Notes under the pieces: generated by a model
Databases searched by the model: none
Told to the model about the DNA's origin: nothing
What the model saw: the letters and a program-made list of their open reading frames with translations, nothing else
Part shown: positions 4,738 through 10,976 of the stretch, piece after piece
Position numbering within the stretch: position 1 is the first letter of the stretch
Layout: each line of letters begins with the position of its first letter
Program-made: the position numbers and the translations under genes
DNA from: an uncultured archaeon
Lineage (GTDB): Archaea; Thermoproteota; Nitrososphaeria; Nitrososphaerales; CALBXV01
Assembly: GCA_937890045.1 (NCBI GenBank)
Contig: CALBXV010000337.1
Span: forward strand, 1-11,635
DNA length: 11,635 nucleotides
Direction of reading: 5' to 3'

Positions 4738-5564
4738 TTTACATCCCAAAAATCATTTTCTTTTTTTTGTTTTAATCTCTTTCTTTCAGCATACGTTTTA
4801 CCAGTTAACTTATGCAATTTCTTTTCATTATCCAATACACTTCTCTCAGATTCAAATCCATCTATTCTATCTTGTGCTTTTTTAATATAATTCTCTGATA
4901 TATCTATACCTACATAATCACTCCCGAGTAATTTAGAAGCTACCGCAGTTGTACCACTTCCCATATATGGATCCAATACTAATCCCTTTTCCTCATTAAG
5001 TACTGACAATATAATTCTTAATGGTAATACTAATGGAAATGGTGCTGGATGTTCATTCTTTCTATCAGGTGGAAATCTCCATACAGACGATAATTTAGCA
5101 TGCCAAGATTTCATCTCATTTGATATCTTATCATCTTTGAGTTTATATAACCAATAAATTCTTTCATCAGATTGCCAAAAATGATATCCCCTTATATTCA
5201 GGGCAGTAGTTCTATCCCACACTATTTCCTGTTTAATAGCCCATTCTGTTTTAGTTAACCATTCAATAGGATGTATAGTTTTATTCATAATATGACGAAT
5301 TTTATGATTATAAAAAAATGAGCCACCTGGTTTTGTACTTCTATAAATCTCATTTAATATATTTACCTGTTGATTCTGATATTCTTCTTCTGGTAAAGTA
5401 TCATCAAAACTATCATATACTATAGGTCCGAAAATCTGTCCTTTACCACCACCAGCTTGTTTCTTATTGTATGGTGGTGAAGTTACTCCTAAATCAAAAA
5501 TATCATCACCTAAAGATTTAAGAACCTCTAATACATCTCCACAAATTATTTTATTTAATTTCAT
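4734..5564 (-). CDS. DNA methyltransferase, TSPPY type (beta class)
   Basis: The 276-residue protein has the catalytic motif TSPPYN at 28-33 and the SAM-binding motif DPYMGSGTT at 198-206, followed by VGIDIS (218-223). Motif IV before motif I is the beta-class order of amino-methyltransferases. SPPY is most often seen in N4-cytosine enzymes and DPPY in N6-adenine ones, so N4-cytosine is favoured but not certain. The region between the motifs (about 85-190, including HPAPFP) would hold target recognition. The C-terminal 40 residues are very Lys/Arg-rich. No obvious endonuclease gene lies beside it, suggesting an orphan enzyme for self-protection or regulation. Confidence 0.9.
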   Translation of the reverse strand: MKLNKIICGDVLEVLKSLGDDIFDLGVTSPPYNKKQAGGGKGQIFGPIVYDSFDDTLPEEEYQNQQVNILNEIYRSTKPGGSFFYNHKIRHIMNKTIHPIEWLTKTEWAIKQEIVWDRTTALNIRGYHFWQSDERIYWLYKLKDDKISNEMKSWHAKLSSVWRFPPDRKNEHPAPFPLVLPLRIILSVLNEEKGLVLDPYMGSGTTAVASKLLGSDYVGIDISENYIKKAQDRIDGFESERSVLDNEKKLHKLTGKTYAERKRLKQKKENDFWDVK

Positions 5565-5757
5565 TATCTATAACTTTACTTCCAGATTTAACTATTTGTT
5601 CTAATGCACTCTCATTTAATCTCATTGATTCATAAGAACCATCAGTTTTTTCATGAGATAAAGTATATTTCCATTCCCTAGTCAACACTTTCTCAGCAAC
5701 TCGCCATAGTTTATTATTTATATTAATAATAGTACCTATATATTCTTCTTCATTCAT
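5551..5757 (-). CDS. Unknown 68-residue protein
   Basis: ATG at 5757 is chosen because AAGGG lies 5 nt upstream and the start overlaps the previous stop. The protein alternates short hydrophobic and charged stretches (YIGTIININNKLWRVAEKV), consistent with a small beta-rich fold. The family is not recognised. Its end overlaps the methyltransferase start by 14 nt. Confidence 0.6.
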   Translation of the reverse strand: MNEEEYIGTIININNKLWRVAEKVLTREWKYTLSHEKTDGSYESMRLNESALEQIVKSGSKVIDNEIK

Positions 5758-6178
5758 AATCACCCTTTACTTTATTTCTATACCATTCTTTAGTTGGTTT
5801 AAGTTCATCCGTATTCCATACTGCCTTTTTAATCAACTCATCAATTGGTTTATCCTCTTCACCAAATCTTCCATCACTTTCCCATAATATATATAATGTA
5901 GTATCTAGAGATTCAGCAATACTTTTTAATAATATATAATCTTGTGTAAGATTTAAATCACCATACCATACTTTACCCATATCTTTTATAAGTACATTTG
6001 CATTAAATACAATTAAATCATCTGGATGTTCTTTATGATAATGTGATTTAGAACCACCAATCATTCTACCATCGAAGAAGTTATGTGCTTCAAAAAATTG
6101 TTGTACTTCTTGTACTGGTACTGATAGTTTAAAATCACTCGGATATTCACCTGTAAGTTTTATTGTTTTATCAAACAT
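5750..6178 (-). CDS. Unknown 142-residue soluble protein
   Basis: A strong GAGGAGAA ribosome site lies 5 nt before the ATG, which overlaps the previous stop (TAATG). The protein has no signal or membrane helix and a balanced composition, with an aromatic and Gly/His/Ser patch (FFDGRMIGGSKSHYHKE) near residues 34-50. The family is not recognised. Confidence 0.7.
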   Translation of the reverse strand: MFDKTIKLTGEYPSDFKLSVPVQEVQQFFEAHNFFDGRMIGGSKSHYHKEHPDDLIVFNANVLIKDMGKVWYGDLNLTQDYILLKSIAESLDTTLYILWESDGRFGEEDKPIDELIKKAVWNTDELKPTKEWYRNKVKGDYE

Positions 6179-6411
6179 TAAGATTCTCCTCGTTCTTTTA
6201 ATCTTTCAATAAGATTATTCATCGAAAATCTTTGTTGTTTGTCTGGATGTTCAATTAGAAATTCATAAGAATCACAATCTTTATACATATCCAATGCTTG
6301 CTTAGTACCATACTCGTCTGATAATGCTATCAAGGTATCTTTAATATCTTGTTGTAATCTATCCCAATTTAAAACGTGATCTTTAATTTTATTACTATAA
6401 GTATTATTCAT
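6178..6411 (-). CDS. Unknown 77-residue helical protein
   Basis: ATG at 6411 is preferred over a start 16 codons earlier because GAGGTG lies 3-4 nt upstream and it overlaps the previous stop codon. The protein is rich in Asp, Lys and Leu and probably all-helical, ending in ERLKERGES. The family is not recognised. Confidence 0.6.
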   Translation of the reverse strand: MNNTYSNKIKDHVLNWDRLQQDIKDTLIALSDEYGTKQALDMYKDCDSYEFLIEHPDKQQRFSMNNLIERLKERGES

Positions 6412-6670
6412 TTTCACCTCTATCCATAGTTGAATCAACAGGTACATCAATACCTTCATAATCTGGTAGTATAAATGTTGAATCTATTTCTTCTTCAATT
6501 GGTGGTATATAGAATGATGCTTCTTCTTCTCTATGAGAAGTATCCACATATGTATATAACCCAATCTTCTTTTCGAATCTATCTAACGATTCCTCTAATG
6601 TACCATTATAATCTTTTACTAATATAACCAATGCTAATACGCAATGGAAATAAAACCAATTTAAATTCAT
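6404..6670 (-). CDS. Unknown small membrane-anchored acidic protein
   Basis: The 88-residue protein begins with a hydrophobic helix (WFYFHCVLALVILV, about 5-18) and continues as a strongly acidic domain rich in Glu and Asp, with Pro in its last 40 residues. This suggests one membrane anchor with an exposed acidic tail. A GAGGGA ribosome site lies just upstream, inside the end of the thioredoxin-like gene. Confidence 0.6.
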   Translation of the reverse strand: MNLNWFYFHCVLALVILVKDYNGTLEESLDRFEKKIGLYTYVDTSHREEEASFYIPPIEEEIDSTFILPDYEGIDVPVDSTMDRGENE

Positions 6671-6671
6671 C

Positions 6672-6977
6672 TTAACATCCCTCTATAATGTACGAGTTAC
6701 CAGCCTTACTATATGGTAGATAATGAATATCACCTTCTATAGCTATAACTATTTGTTCTACACTTGTCGTACCAAGTAATCTATCGATTTCTACACCATC
6801 TTCTTCTATAATACATAATGGAGATCCTTTTGGATTATATTTCTTTAATGCACTAGGAGTTTCATCCCAATTAATATATTCAATTGAATAATCATTTGGA
6901 AGTTTATTCATAACATCTTTGATGTGGTCTTTTGACATACCACCATCATCTCTATATAGATACTTTATAACTTTCAT
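6672..6977 (-). CDS. Thioredoxin-fold-like protein without active-site cysteines
   Basis: The 101-residue protein follows a thioredoxin pattern: strand MKVIKYLYR, a helix, strand SIEYINWD, then a cis-Pro-like turn GSPLCIIEEDGVEIDRLLG (51-69) that mirrors the thioredoxin strand-turn-strand, and a helix VEQIVIAIE. The usual WCxxC is replaced by RDDGGMSK, and C55 follows the cis-Pro position, so disulfide exchange as in thioredoxin is not expected. The assignment is by pattern only. It overlaps the previous gene by 4 nt (ATGA). Confidence 0.4.
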   Translation of the reverse strand: MKVIKYLYRDDGGMSKDHIKDVMNKLPNDYSIEYINWDETPSALKKYNPKGSPLCIIEEDGVEIDRLLGTTSVEQIVIAIEGDIHYLPYSKAGNSYIIEGC

Positions 6978-7168
6978 TTTACTTCCTCTGAAAATATATT
7001 ATCTGTTCTCACTACTAAATGTTGAACTATCTCATTGAATAGTCCTCTTATTTGTTCTGATTGTTTTTTATCTGTAATACCTAATAACTTGAAAAATTCA
7101 TCTTCCTTACTCCATATGAATTCATCTCTGTCTATTGGTTTAATGTCAATCATGTTCATCAACTTCAT
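6974..7168 (-). CDS. Unknown 64-residue protein
   Basis: An AGGAG ribosome site lies 9 nt before the ATG. The acidic, probably helical protein has no recognised family. It overlaps the thioredoxin-like gene start by 4 nt. The 46 nt between it and the methyltransferase upstream show nothing beyond this ribosome site. Confidence 0.6.
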   Translation of the reverse strand: MKLMNMIDIKPIDRDEFIWSKEDEFFKLLGITDKKQSEQIRGLFNEIVQHLVVRTDNIFSEEVK

Positions 7169-7214
7169 TTTAATATTCTCCTATTTTTTAGTTTCATATT
7201 ATTCCTTTATTATA

Positions 7215-8057
7215 TTATTCCCAAAACTTTGATTTAAATTTCTTCATTCTAGGATTTACTAATTCTTTCATATAAGTTTCATTTTTTTCAAAACCTATAT
7301 ATTTCCTACCTAATTCCAATGCGACATCACCTGTAGTACCGCCGCCCATAAATGGATCTAATACAACATCATCTAATCCTGTTAAATATTTTATAAACCA
7401 CATTGGTAAATCTGGATGAAATGGGGCAGGATGTTTCGCGCCTTTTAATACACCAGCATTATCAAACCTAAAAACTCCATTTGGTTTAGACCCTAGTGGA
7501 TTTATATTCATTATTTTATCCTTACCAAATTCAGCTATACCAGATTTGGTTGCTGATTTTTGCGTCTTTACAGGAGCTTTAGCTCTAACTATACTACTTG
7601 GTGCATATGGTACTCTAACTGCATTCATATTAGTTTTAAAATTTTTTGTATCTCGTACAAAATGAAATATATATTCCATTCTATCATTTAATCTTTTCTC
7701 ACCGCCCATAGGTAAACCATTCTTTTTATGCCAAATATACCTATCATATAACTTCAATCCAGATTTTTTAACAATCTTAATAACAGTTTCCATAACATAT
7801 ATAGACCTTTCCCCCTTCACAATCTTATCATTTATATTTAAAATAAAAGATCCTGTTGGTTTTAGAAATCTATTAGCTTCTACAAATAAAGGTAATATCC
7901 AATCAGGATAATTTTCTGGTGAAAATACATTTATCCCTTTACCATATGAAACTGTATCTGCATACGGAGGTGAAGTAACTACCAGATCAATATAATCATC
8001 TGGAAGTTCCTTCGATAAATCCATACAATCACCTATATAGGTTTTATTTAATTCCAT
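7215..8057 (-). CDS. DNA methyltransferase, TSPPY type (beta class), probable partner of the nuclease-like gene upstream
   Basis: The 280-residue protein has TSPPY at 28-32 and the SAM-binding DPFMGGGTT at 234-242, followed by YIGFE. Motif IV before motif I is the beta-class order. Compared with the other methyltransferase here, the middle region (about 140-205) differs and is Lys/Ser/Asn-rich, so the two probably recognise different sites. SPPY favours N4-cytosine, with N6-adenine possible. A strong GAGAGGAG ribosome site precedes the ATG, which overlaps a stop codon (TAATG). It follows a 297-residue protein with a D...ExK nuclease signature, so it may protect DNA as half of a restriction-modification pair. 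Confidence 0.9.
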   Translation of the reverse strand: MELNKTYIGDCMDLSKELPDDYIDLVVTSPPYADTVSYGKGINVFSPENYPDWILPLFVEANRFLKPTGSFILNINDKIVKGERSIYVMETVIKIVKKSGLKLYDRYIWHKKNGLPMGGEKRLNDRMEYIFHFVRDTKNFKTNMNAVRVPYAPSSIVRAKAPVKTQKSATKSGIAEFGKDKIMNINPLGSKPNGVFRFDNAGVLKGAKHPAPFHPDLPMWFIKYLTGLDDVVLDPFMGGGTTGDVALELGRKYIGFEKNETYMKELVNPRMKKFKSKFWE

Positions 8058-8113
8058 TAACTCCTCTCAATAACATAAATTTTTTCCCACCTCCGACCCT
8101 CTTTAGATACCAT
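8057..8113 (-). pseudogene. Protein-like short frame, possible remnant or non-ATG-started gene
   Basis: From an ATG at 8113 the frame gives 18 residues (MVSKEGRRWEKIYVIERS), ending in a TAA that overlaps the methyltransferase ATG. The frame remains open and protein-like for about 17 codons further upstream, with PIKFSVW directly before that Met, until a TAG near 8170. An ATA at 8129-8131 lies where an initiator would be expected. No ribosome site supports the internal ATG. It may be the tail of a truncated gene, a gene with a rare start, or chance reading within a structured leader. Confidence 0.3.
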
Positions 8114-8117
8114 CCAT

Positions 8118-8190
8118 ACACTAAATTTTATAGGTGAATTTACACCGACAGTTTCCTGGTACTGCTAAACCCTTATATTATATTTAGTGT
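8118..8190 (-). ncRNA. Possible structured 5' leader (three-way junction) before the methyltransferase
   Basis: ACACTAAAT (8190-8182) and ATTTAGTGT (8126-8118) form a perfect 9-bp outer stem. Inside it, GCAGT/ACTGT (8165-8148) and GGTG/CACC (8146-8133) can form two small hairpins, giving a three-way junction. The predicted transcription start from the extended -10 element lies at about 8190, exactly at the start of the outer stem. The inner stems are short, and the outer 5' strand is also part of the inverted repeat that flanks the nuclease-like gene. No known riboswitch class is matched. Confidence 0.3.
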
Positions 8191-8203
8191 GTGTGCATTA
8201 TAG
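8177..8203 (+). repeat. Inverted repeat copy A flanking the nuclease-like gene
   Basis: Read on the plus strand this begins ATTATATTTA, continues GTGTGTGTGC and ends ATTATAG. The reverse complement of 9159-9187 has the same outer blocks (10 and 7 bases) around a similar GTGTGT core, about 23 matches over 29 columns. The two copies face each other across the 297-codon gene. Confidence 0.5.
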
Positions 8204-8205
8204 CA
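8197..8205 (-). promoter_or_regulatory. Extended -10 promoter element (TGCTATAAT)
   Basis: A perfect TGnTATAAT extended -10 lies 13 nt after the stop of the nuclease-like gene and reads toward the methyltransferase. No clear -35 is seen, which extended -10 promoters tolerate. It would allow the methyltransferase to be expressed separately from the putative nuclease, as many restriction-modification systems require. Confidence 0.5.
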
Positions 8206-8217
8206 TCGCGGTTCTCC

Positions 8218-9111
8218 TTATTTAGATGTTAGAGCTTTATACAAGTTACCTGATATATCTTGTGTATTACCTTCAAACTTTTTTTCTAACCTTTTCAAGA
8301 AAGCAAAAAGACCTTTCTCACTATTCTTATTCAAACTACCATCTTTATTTCTTTTACCATACTCTTTACCACCAGGAATTATATCCTTGTAGTTATCTAT
8401 ACTTGGATCCATCCAAGCTAAGAAAGCTTCACTTTCATTTTCTTGGAGATCTGTCCAAGCTACTGGAACACACACCCTATTGATATCTTTGTTATTATAG
8501 TCTTCTTCTATAGTCCTTTTCATTAAAGGTAAAAGACTTTTTGCATTTATTCCCAAAACTAATAACAACTTACCTTTATCATCATGATAACTAAAATAGA
8601 AATAGTATCTATTCTGGTTAGCCATATATTTATCTTTTACATACCTCTTTGGTGTATAGTCATTGATAGAAGAAGCTAAAGGTGGTAGTTTACCATGACC
8701 ATTATATTTTTTTGGTTTCTGTTCTCCCCAAATAACCGAGTTGGATCCATTAAACCTAAACCCATCAAACCCGTGTGGTCTATTCATTTTAGGAATATAC
8801 CCAGCAAATATATTTGCTACATCTTCTGTTAACCCAGAATTTGGTTCAGTCATTCTTCCTATTATGGAAGCGTTTACAATCTCCATTGCAAATCTTAGAG
8901 TATGATCTTCAGGCATGTCTGATAAAAACTCATATTGAGAATCATAATAACAAACCCTCATTTCTCCATATTCTGCTACTTCACAGGCATGAACAAGATT
9001 TAACATAGTAGTCTCATCTAAACTATAAAACATTTCTAAACTATCTACCACATCCTTTTCAAAATAAGGATTGTAGTATTCCATAGTTTCTTTTTCTTTT
9101 GGCAACAACAT
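8218..9111 (-). CDS. Putative PD-(D/E)xK-type nuclease (candidate type II restriction enzyme)
   Basis: The 297-residue protein is not confidently assigned. Its central part reads like the core of many type II restriction enzymes: GFDG (D116), thirteen residues, then strand VIWGEQK with E130-x-K132, a D...ExK active-site pattern. Next come SSINDYTPKRYVK (147-159), two strands YYFYFSY and KLLLVLGI, and a Lys/Glu-rich tail. The N-terminal 110 residues look helical and acidic. A strong AAGGAG ribosome site lies 10 nt before the ATG. The methyltransferase gene follows at 8057 with its own promoter, and inverted repeats flank this gene on both sides. A phage structural or unknown protein remains possible. 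Confidence 0.45.
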   Translation of the reverse strand: MLLPKEKETMEYYNPYFEKDVVDSLEMFYSLDETTMLNLVHACEVAEYGEMRVCYYDSQYEFLSDMPEDHTLRFAMEIVNASIIGRMTEPNSGLTEDVANIFAGYIPKMNRPHGFDGFRFNGSNSVIWGEQKPKKYNGHGKLPPLASSINDYTPKRYVKDKYMANQNRYYFYFSYHDDKGKLLLVLGINAKSLLPLMKRTIEEDYNNKDINRVCVPVAWTDLQENESEAFLAWMDPSIDNYKDIIPGGKEYGKRNKDGSLNKNSEKGLFAFLKRLEKKFEGNTQDISGNLYKALTSK

Positions 9112-9158
9112 TATCTAGTATCTCCTTTTAATGTTTTTAATAACCAGTACACCTTACT

Positions 9159-9187
9159 CTATAATATACACACTATATAAATATAAT
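9159..9187 (-). repeat. Inverted repeat copy B flanking the nuclease-like gene
   Basis: Read on the minus strand this begins ATTATATTTA, has the core TATAGTGTGTAT and ends ATTATAG, matching copy A at 8177-8203 in opposite orientation. It lies 48 nt upstream of the nuclease-like start, in a 106-nt gap that otherwise holds only AT-rich sequence and the ribosome site. Confidence 0.5.
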
Positions 9188-9217
9188 GTTATATTACTGG
9201 GTGCCAATTTTTTTTAG

Positions 9218-9291
9218 AGTGCAGGATCGGATTCGAACCGATGAACAATGGATTTGCAATCCACCCCATTAAACCACTCTGGCACCTGCAC
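9218..9291 (-). tRNA. tRNA-Cys (anticodon GCA)
   Basis: Acceptor GTGCAGG/CCTGCAC with U73, a known cysteine identity base; anticodon stem GTGGA/TCCAT with loop TTGCAAA (anticodon GCA); T-arm ATCGG/CCGAT with TTCGAAT. CCA is not encoded. Its first 23 nt overlap the 3' end of the SWIM gene, whose TAA falls in the D-loop. Confidence 0.95.
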
Positions 9292-9520
9292 GGCCACTGC
9301 GTCGTGCCAAATTAATATCCTGTATCTCCAAGATGTGTTTACAATACTTTTTCTTAAATTTATGTCTGTAAGTAAAAGATAGACAATCGCATGCCCACTC
9401 CATCCTACTTCTATCAAATCTGATATCATAGTCTTTATCTTTTACCTTATAGTGCTCCCAACCATAATCATCAATCATAACACCATCAAATTTTTTAATT
9501 AAATAGTCTACAGTATTCAT
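9269..9520 (-). CDS. SWIM-type zinc-finger small protein
   Basis: The 83-residue protein carries a CxCx(13)CxH pattern (C44, C46, C60, H62) within EWACDCLSFTYRHK...YCKHILEI, the SWIM zinc-finger signature. SWIM domains bind DNA or protein and occur in helicase-linked, transposase and recombination-associated proteins; a stand-alone phage copy has no assigned job. An acidic/aromatic region precedes it. The last eight or so codons lie inside tRNA-Cys and read as an Arg/Gly/Ala tail, probably dictated by the tRNA sequence. The ATG overlaps the preceding stop (TAATG). Confidence 0.7.
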   Translation of the reverse strand: MNTVDYLIKKFDGVMIDDYGWEHYKVKDKDYDIRFDRSRMEWACDCLSFTYRHKFKKKYCKHILEIQDINLARRSGRAGARVV

Positions 9521-9777
9521 TAAAAATCATAACCCATTTTAGTTAACCAAAAATCTTCACTTTCTATAAATTCATTATATATATAATTCACTATATCTTC
9601 TGCTAAATTTGAATCCATTTCCCATAACTCATCACCAGTATAATGGGATTGTTCTTTTTTATCTTCCCAATAAATAGCTGAAATCTCAACTTCATCTCCA
9701 TCCATATTCCAAGCTACAGTTAATGGTTTACCACTCGGTACAATATATTCAAATTCTTCGTCGTGATTCCACATCAT
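9520..9777 (-). CDS. Unknown acidic 85-residue protein
   Basis: Rich in Glu, Asp and Trp (five Trp), with a likely beta-strand N-terminal half (EYIVPSGKPLTVAWNMDGDEVEI, in parts) and a helical C-terminal half. It overlaps its neighbours by 1 nt at both ends (TAATG). Two consecutive ATG codons could serve as start. Its acidity resembles phage proteins that mimic DNA or bind host factors, but no family is recognised. Confidence 0.65.
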   Translation of the reverse strand: MMWNHDEEFEYIVPSGKPLTVAWNMDGDEVEISAIYWEDKKEQSHYTGDELWEMDSNLAEDIVNYIYNEFIESEDFWLTKMGYDF

Positions 9778-10073
9778 TATCTATCACCTAAATGTTCCGG
9801 TTCCCAAACTTCATTTGGAACATCCTTACTTATAGTAATAAAAGGTCCATCTTCATCAACATCAACATCCCAACCATTACCTTCTGGAACATAAGGTTTT
9901 GATTCTACTGTATCTTCATAAACTTCAACCAATTTACCATCAGATTCCATACCAACTGCTGAATATTCATTATCACATTCATCATAACCAAGAACTTCAA
10001 CTTCTTTGTCATGTACATCAATAACATCAAGTACATCTACAACTTCACTAAATTTAATTCCATTAACTAACAT
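9777..10073 (-). CDS. Unknown strongly acidic 98-residue protein
   Basis: About one residue in three is Asp or Glu, with a run VDVDEDGP near the C-terminus and repeated Val/Asp alternation (VVDVLDVIDVHDKEVEVLGYDE) at the N-terminus. It is the first gene after a sigma70-like promoter, with GGAG 7 nt before its ATG, so it is probably made early. DNA mimicry or binding to a host regulator is a guess from charge and position only. Confidence 0.7.
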   Translation of the reverse strand: MLVNGIKFSEVVDVLDVIDVHDKEVEVLGYDECDNEYSAVGMESDGKLVEVYEDTVESKPYVPEGNGWDVDVDEDGPFITISKDVPNEVWEPEHLGDR

Positions 10074-10114
10074 TTATAACTCCATTTCTAATTATTTCTC
10101 TCATTTCTATATAT

Positions 10115-10144
10115 AATATAAGCATAAAATGCTATACGAGTCAA
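10115..10144 (-). promoter_or_regulatory. Sigma70-like promoter with palindrome in the spacer
   Basis: TTGACT (10144-10139) is followed after 17-18 nt by TTATAT/TATATT (10121-10115), preceded by TGC. Upstream, A-tracts between about 10148 and 10181 look like an UP element. The spacer contains AGCAT-TTT-ATGCT (10133-10121), a 5-bp inverted repeat that could be an operator. It reads into the acidic-protein/SWIM/tRNA-Cys block. Confidence 0.65.
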
Positions 10145-10149
10145 GTCTT

Positions 10150-10256
10150 TTTTTAATTATTTTTACTACTTTTTTTTATATTCATTATATCTATTATAAA
10201 GAGCAATACGTATCACTTGTGAAGGGATCAGATATAAGAGGAACTCCTTTTTTATG
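10150..10256. other. Gene-free stretch between the 40-aa membrane gene and the promoter
   Basis: No convincing gene. On the minus strand a good ribosome-site-like AAAAAAGGAG (about 10253-10244) has no start codon at usual distance; the frame passing through it is open for some 25 codons but has no proper initiator. On the plus strand GAGCAATACG...CACTTGTGAAG faintly resembles a tRNA D-arm and a His-type anticodon loop, without pairing to support it. The rest is A/T tracts. Confidence 0.5.
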
Positions 10257-10379
10257 CTAAATAATAATGTTATATAACCATACAATCAATAGTAATATAA
10301 AAGATATTGAAGATACCATGAATGAATATTCATATTGATCCATTCGTCTACCTTGATTATTCAACTCATTTAATTCCAT
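10257..10379 (-). CDS. Small 40-residue single-TM protein
   Basis: ATG at 10379 lies 3 nt after the lipoprotein stop and opens 40 codons to TAG. The first 21 residues are polar (MELNELNNQGRRMDQYEY), and residues about 19-40 form a hydrophobic helix (FMVSSISFILLLIVWLYNIII) ending at the stop: a tail-anchored membrane microprotein. It follows four other genes for membrane or exported proteins and looks like the end of that operon. No strong ribosome site is seen. Phage proteins of this form include superinfection-exclusion, lysis and host membrane-modulating factors, but none is identified here. Confidence 0.65.
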   Translation of the reverse strand: MELNELNNQGRRMDQYEYSFMVSSISFILLLIVWLYNIII

Positions 10380-10382
10380 TTA

Positions 10383-10976
10383 TTAATTTCTTCTAGTTGC
10401 TCTCCGTCCACCAGCAGAACTTTTACTTGAACTTGAGGATGAACTTGATGAAGTTCCTGTAGAACTTCTCGTACTTGATACATTAGAACTATTACTATAT
10501 CCACTATTACTTGATGAATTAGTAGTGGTTCGTGTTCTTGTTATATTTAAATTTGTTTCGGGTGAACTATCGTTATCTCTACTTGTAGAAAATGTTCTTA
10601 TTTTTCTTTCACCTGTATTAACTGGAATATACATCGTATATCCGCCTATTAGATAAGAATCATATCCATAATAAGTTCCGTAACTATTATAGTAACCACT
10701 TCTACCATAACCATAACCAAATCCATAATATGGTTGAAATCTATTATACATTGAACTATAAGCTAAACTCAATGGTGTTCCTGCTCCCTCTTGTGCATAG
10801 ATACCTACATTGACAAGTCTTGGAACAGCTCTTGAATAAGTTTCGTAGAATTGTTCTTCTGTATCTTCTTCTATCTCTGGTTCAGGATGAAACATACTAA
10901 GTTGTGTATAACACCCCGATAGAGACATGCTCCCAAAGATGAATACACAACTCAGTAATATGTTTTTGAATTTCAT
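10383..10976 (-). CDS. Lipoprotein with Tyr/Gly-rich and Ser/Thr-rich regions
   Basis: The 197-residue protein starts with a basic n-region and hydrophobic core and a lipobox LSGC (19-22), so it should be acylated at Cys22 and anchored in the host envelope. After an acidic linker comes a Tyr/Gly-rich stretch (about 82-110), then a low-complexity Thr/Ser/Asn region (about 140-188) with nine consecutive Ser, and a basic Gly/Arg tail. The composition is that of a surface or extended protein rather than an enzyme. Its ATG overlaps the HMA protein's stop (ATGA). A phage lipoprotein could alter the receptor or act in lysis; a host-derived gene is also possible. Confidence 0.75.
   Translation of the reverse strand: MKFKNILLSCVFIFGSMSLSGCYTQLSMFHPEPEIEEDTEEQFYETYSRAVPRLVNVGIYAQEGAGTPLSLAYSSMYNRFQPYYGFGYGYGRSGYYNSYGTYYGYDSYLIGGYTMYIPVNTGERKIRTFSTSRDNDSSPETNLNITRTRTTTNSSSNSGYSNSSNVSSTRSSTGTSSSSSSSSSKSSAGGRRATRRN

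Noticed and set aside
8118..8165. Resemblance of the leader (AGGAAAC...CGGTGTAAATTC) to part of a cobalamin riboswitch core.
   Set aside because: The B12-box region and the expected GC-rich follow-up are missing, and the spacing does not fit; only short matches remain.
9176..9183. Plus-strand TATAAATA as a T4-like late promoter.
   Set aside because: No gene lies downstream on the plus strand and the region is simply AT-rich; the same string appears near 1744.
10201..10256. A plus-strand tRNA-His remnant suggested by GAGCAATACG and CACTTGTGAAG.
   Set aside because: The anticodon stem has a mismatch, and no T-loop or acceptor pairing could be found.
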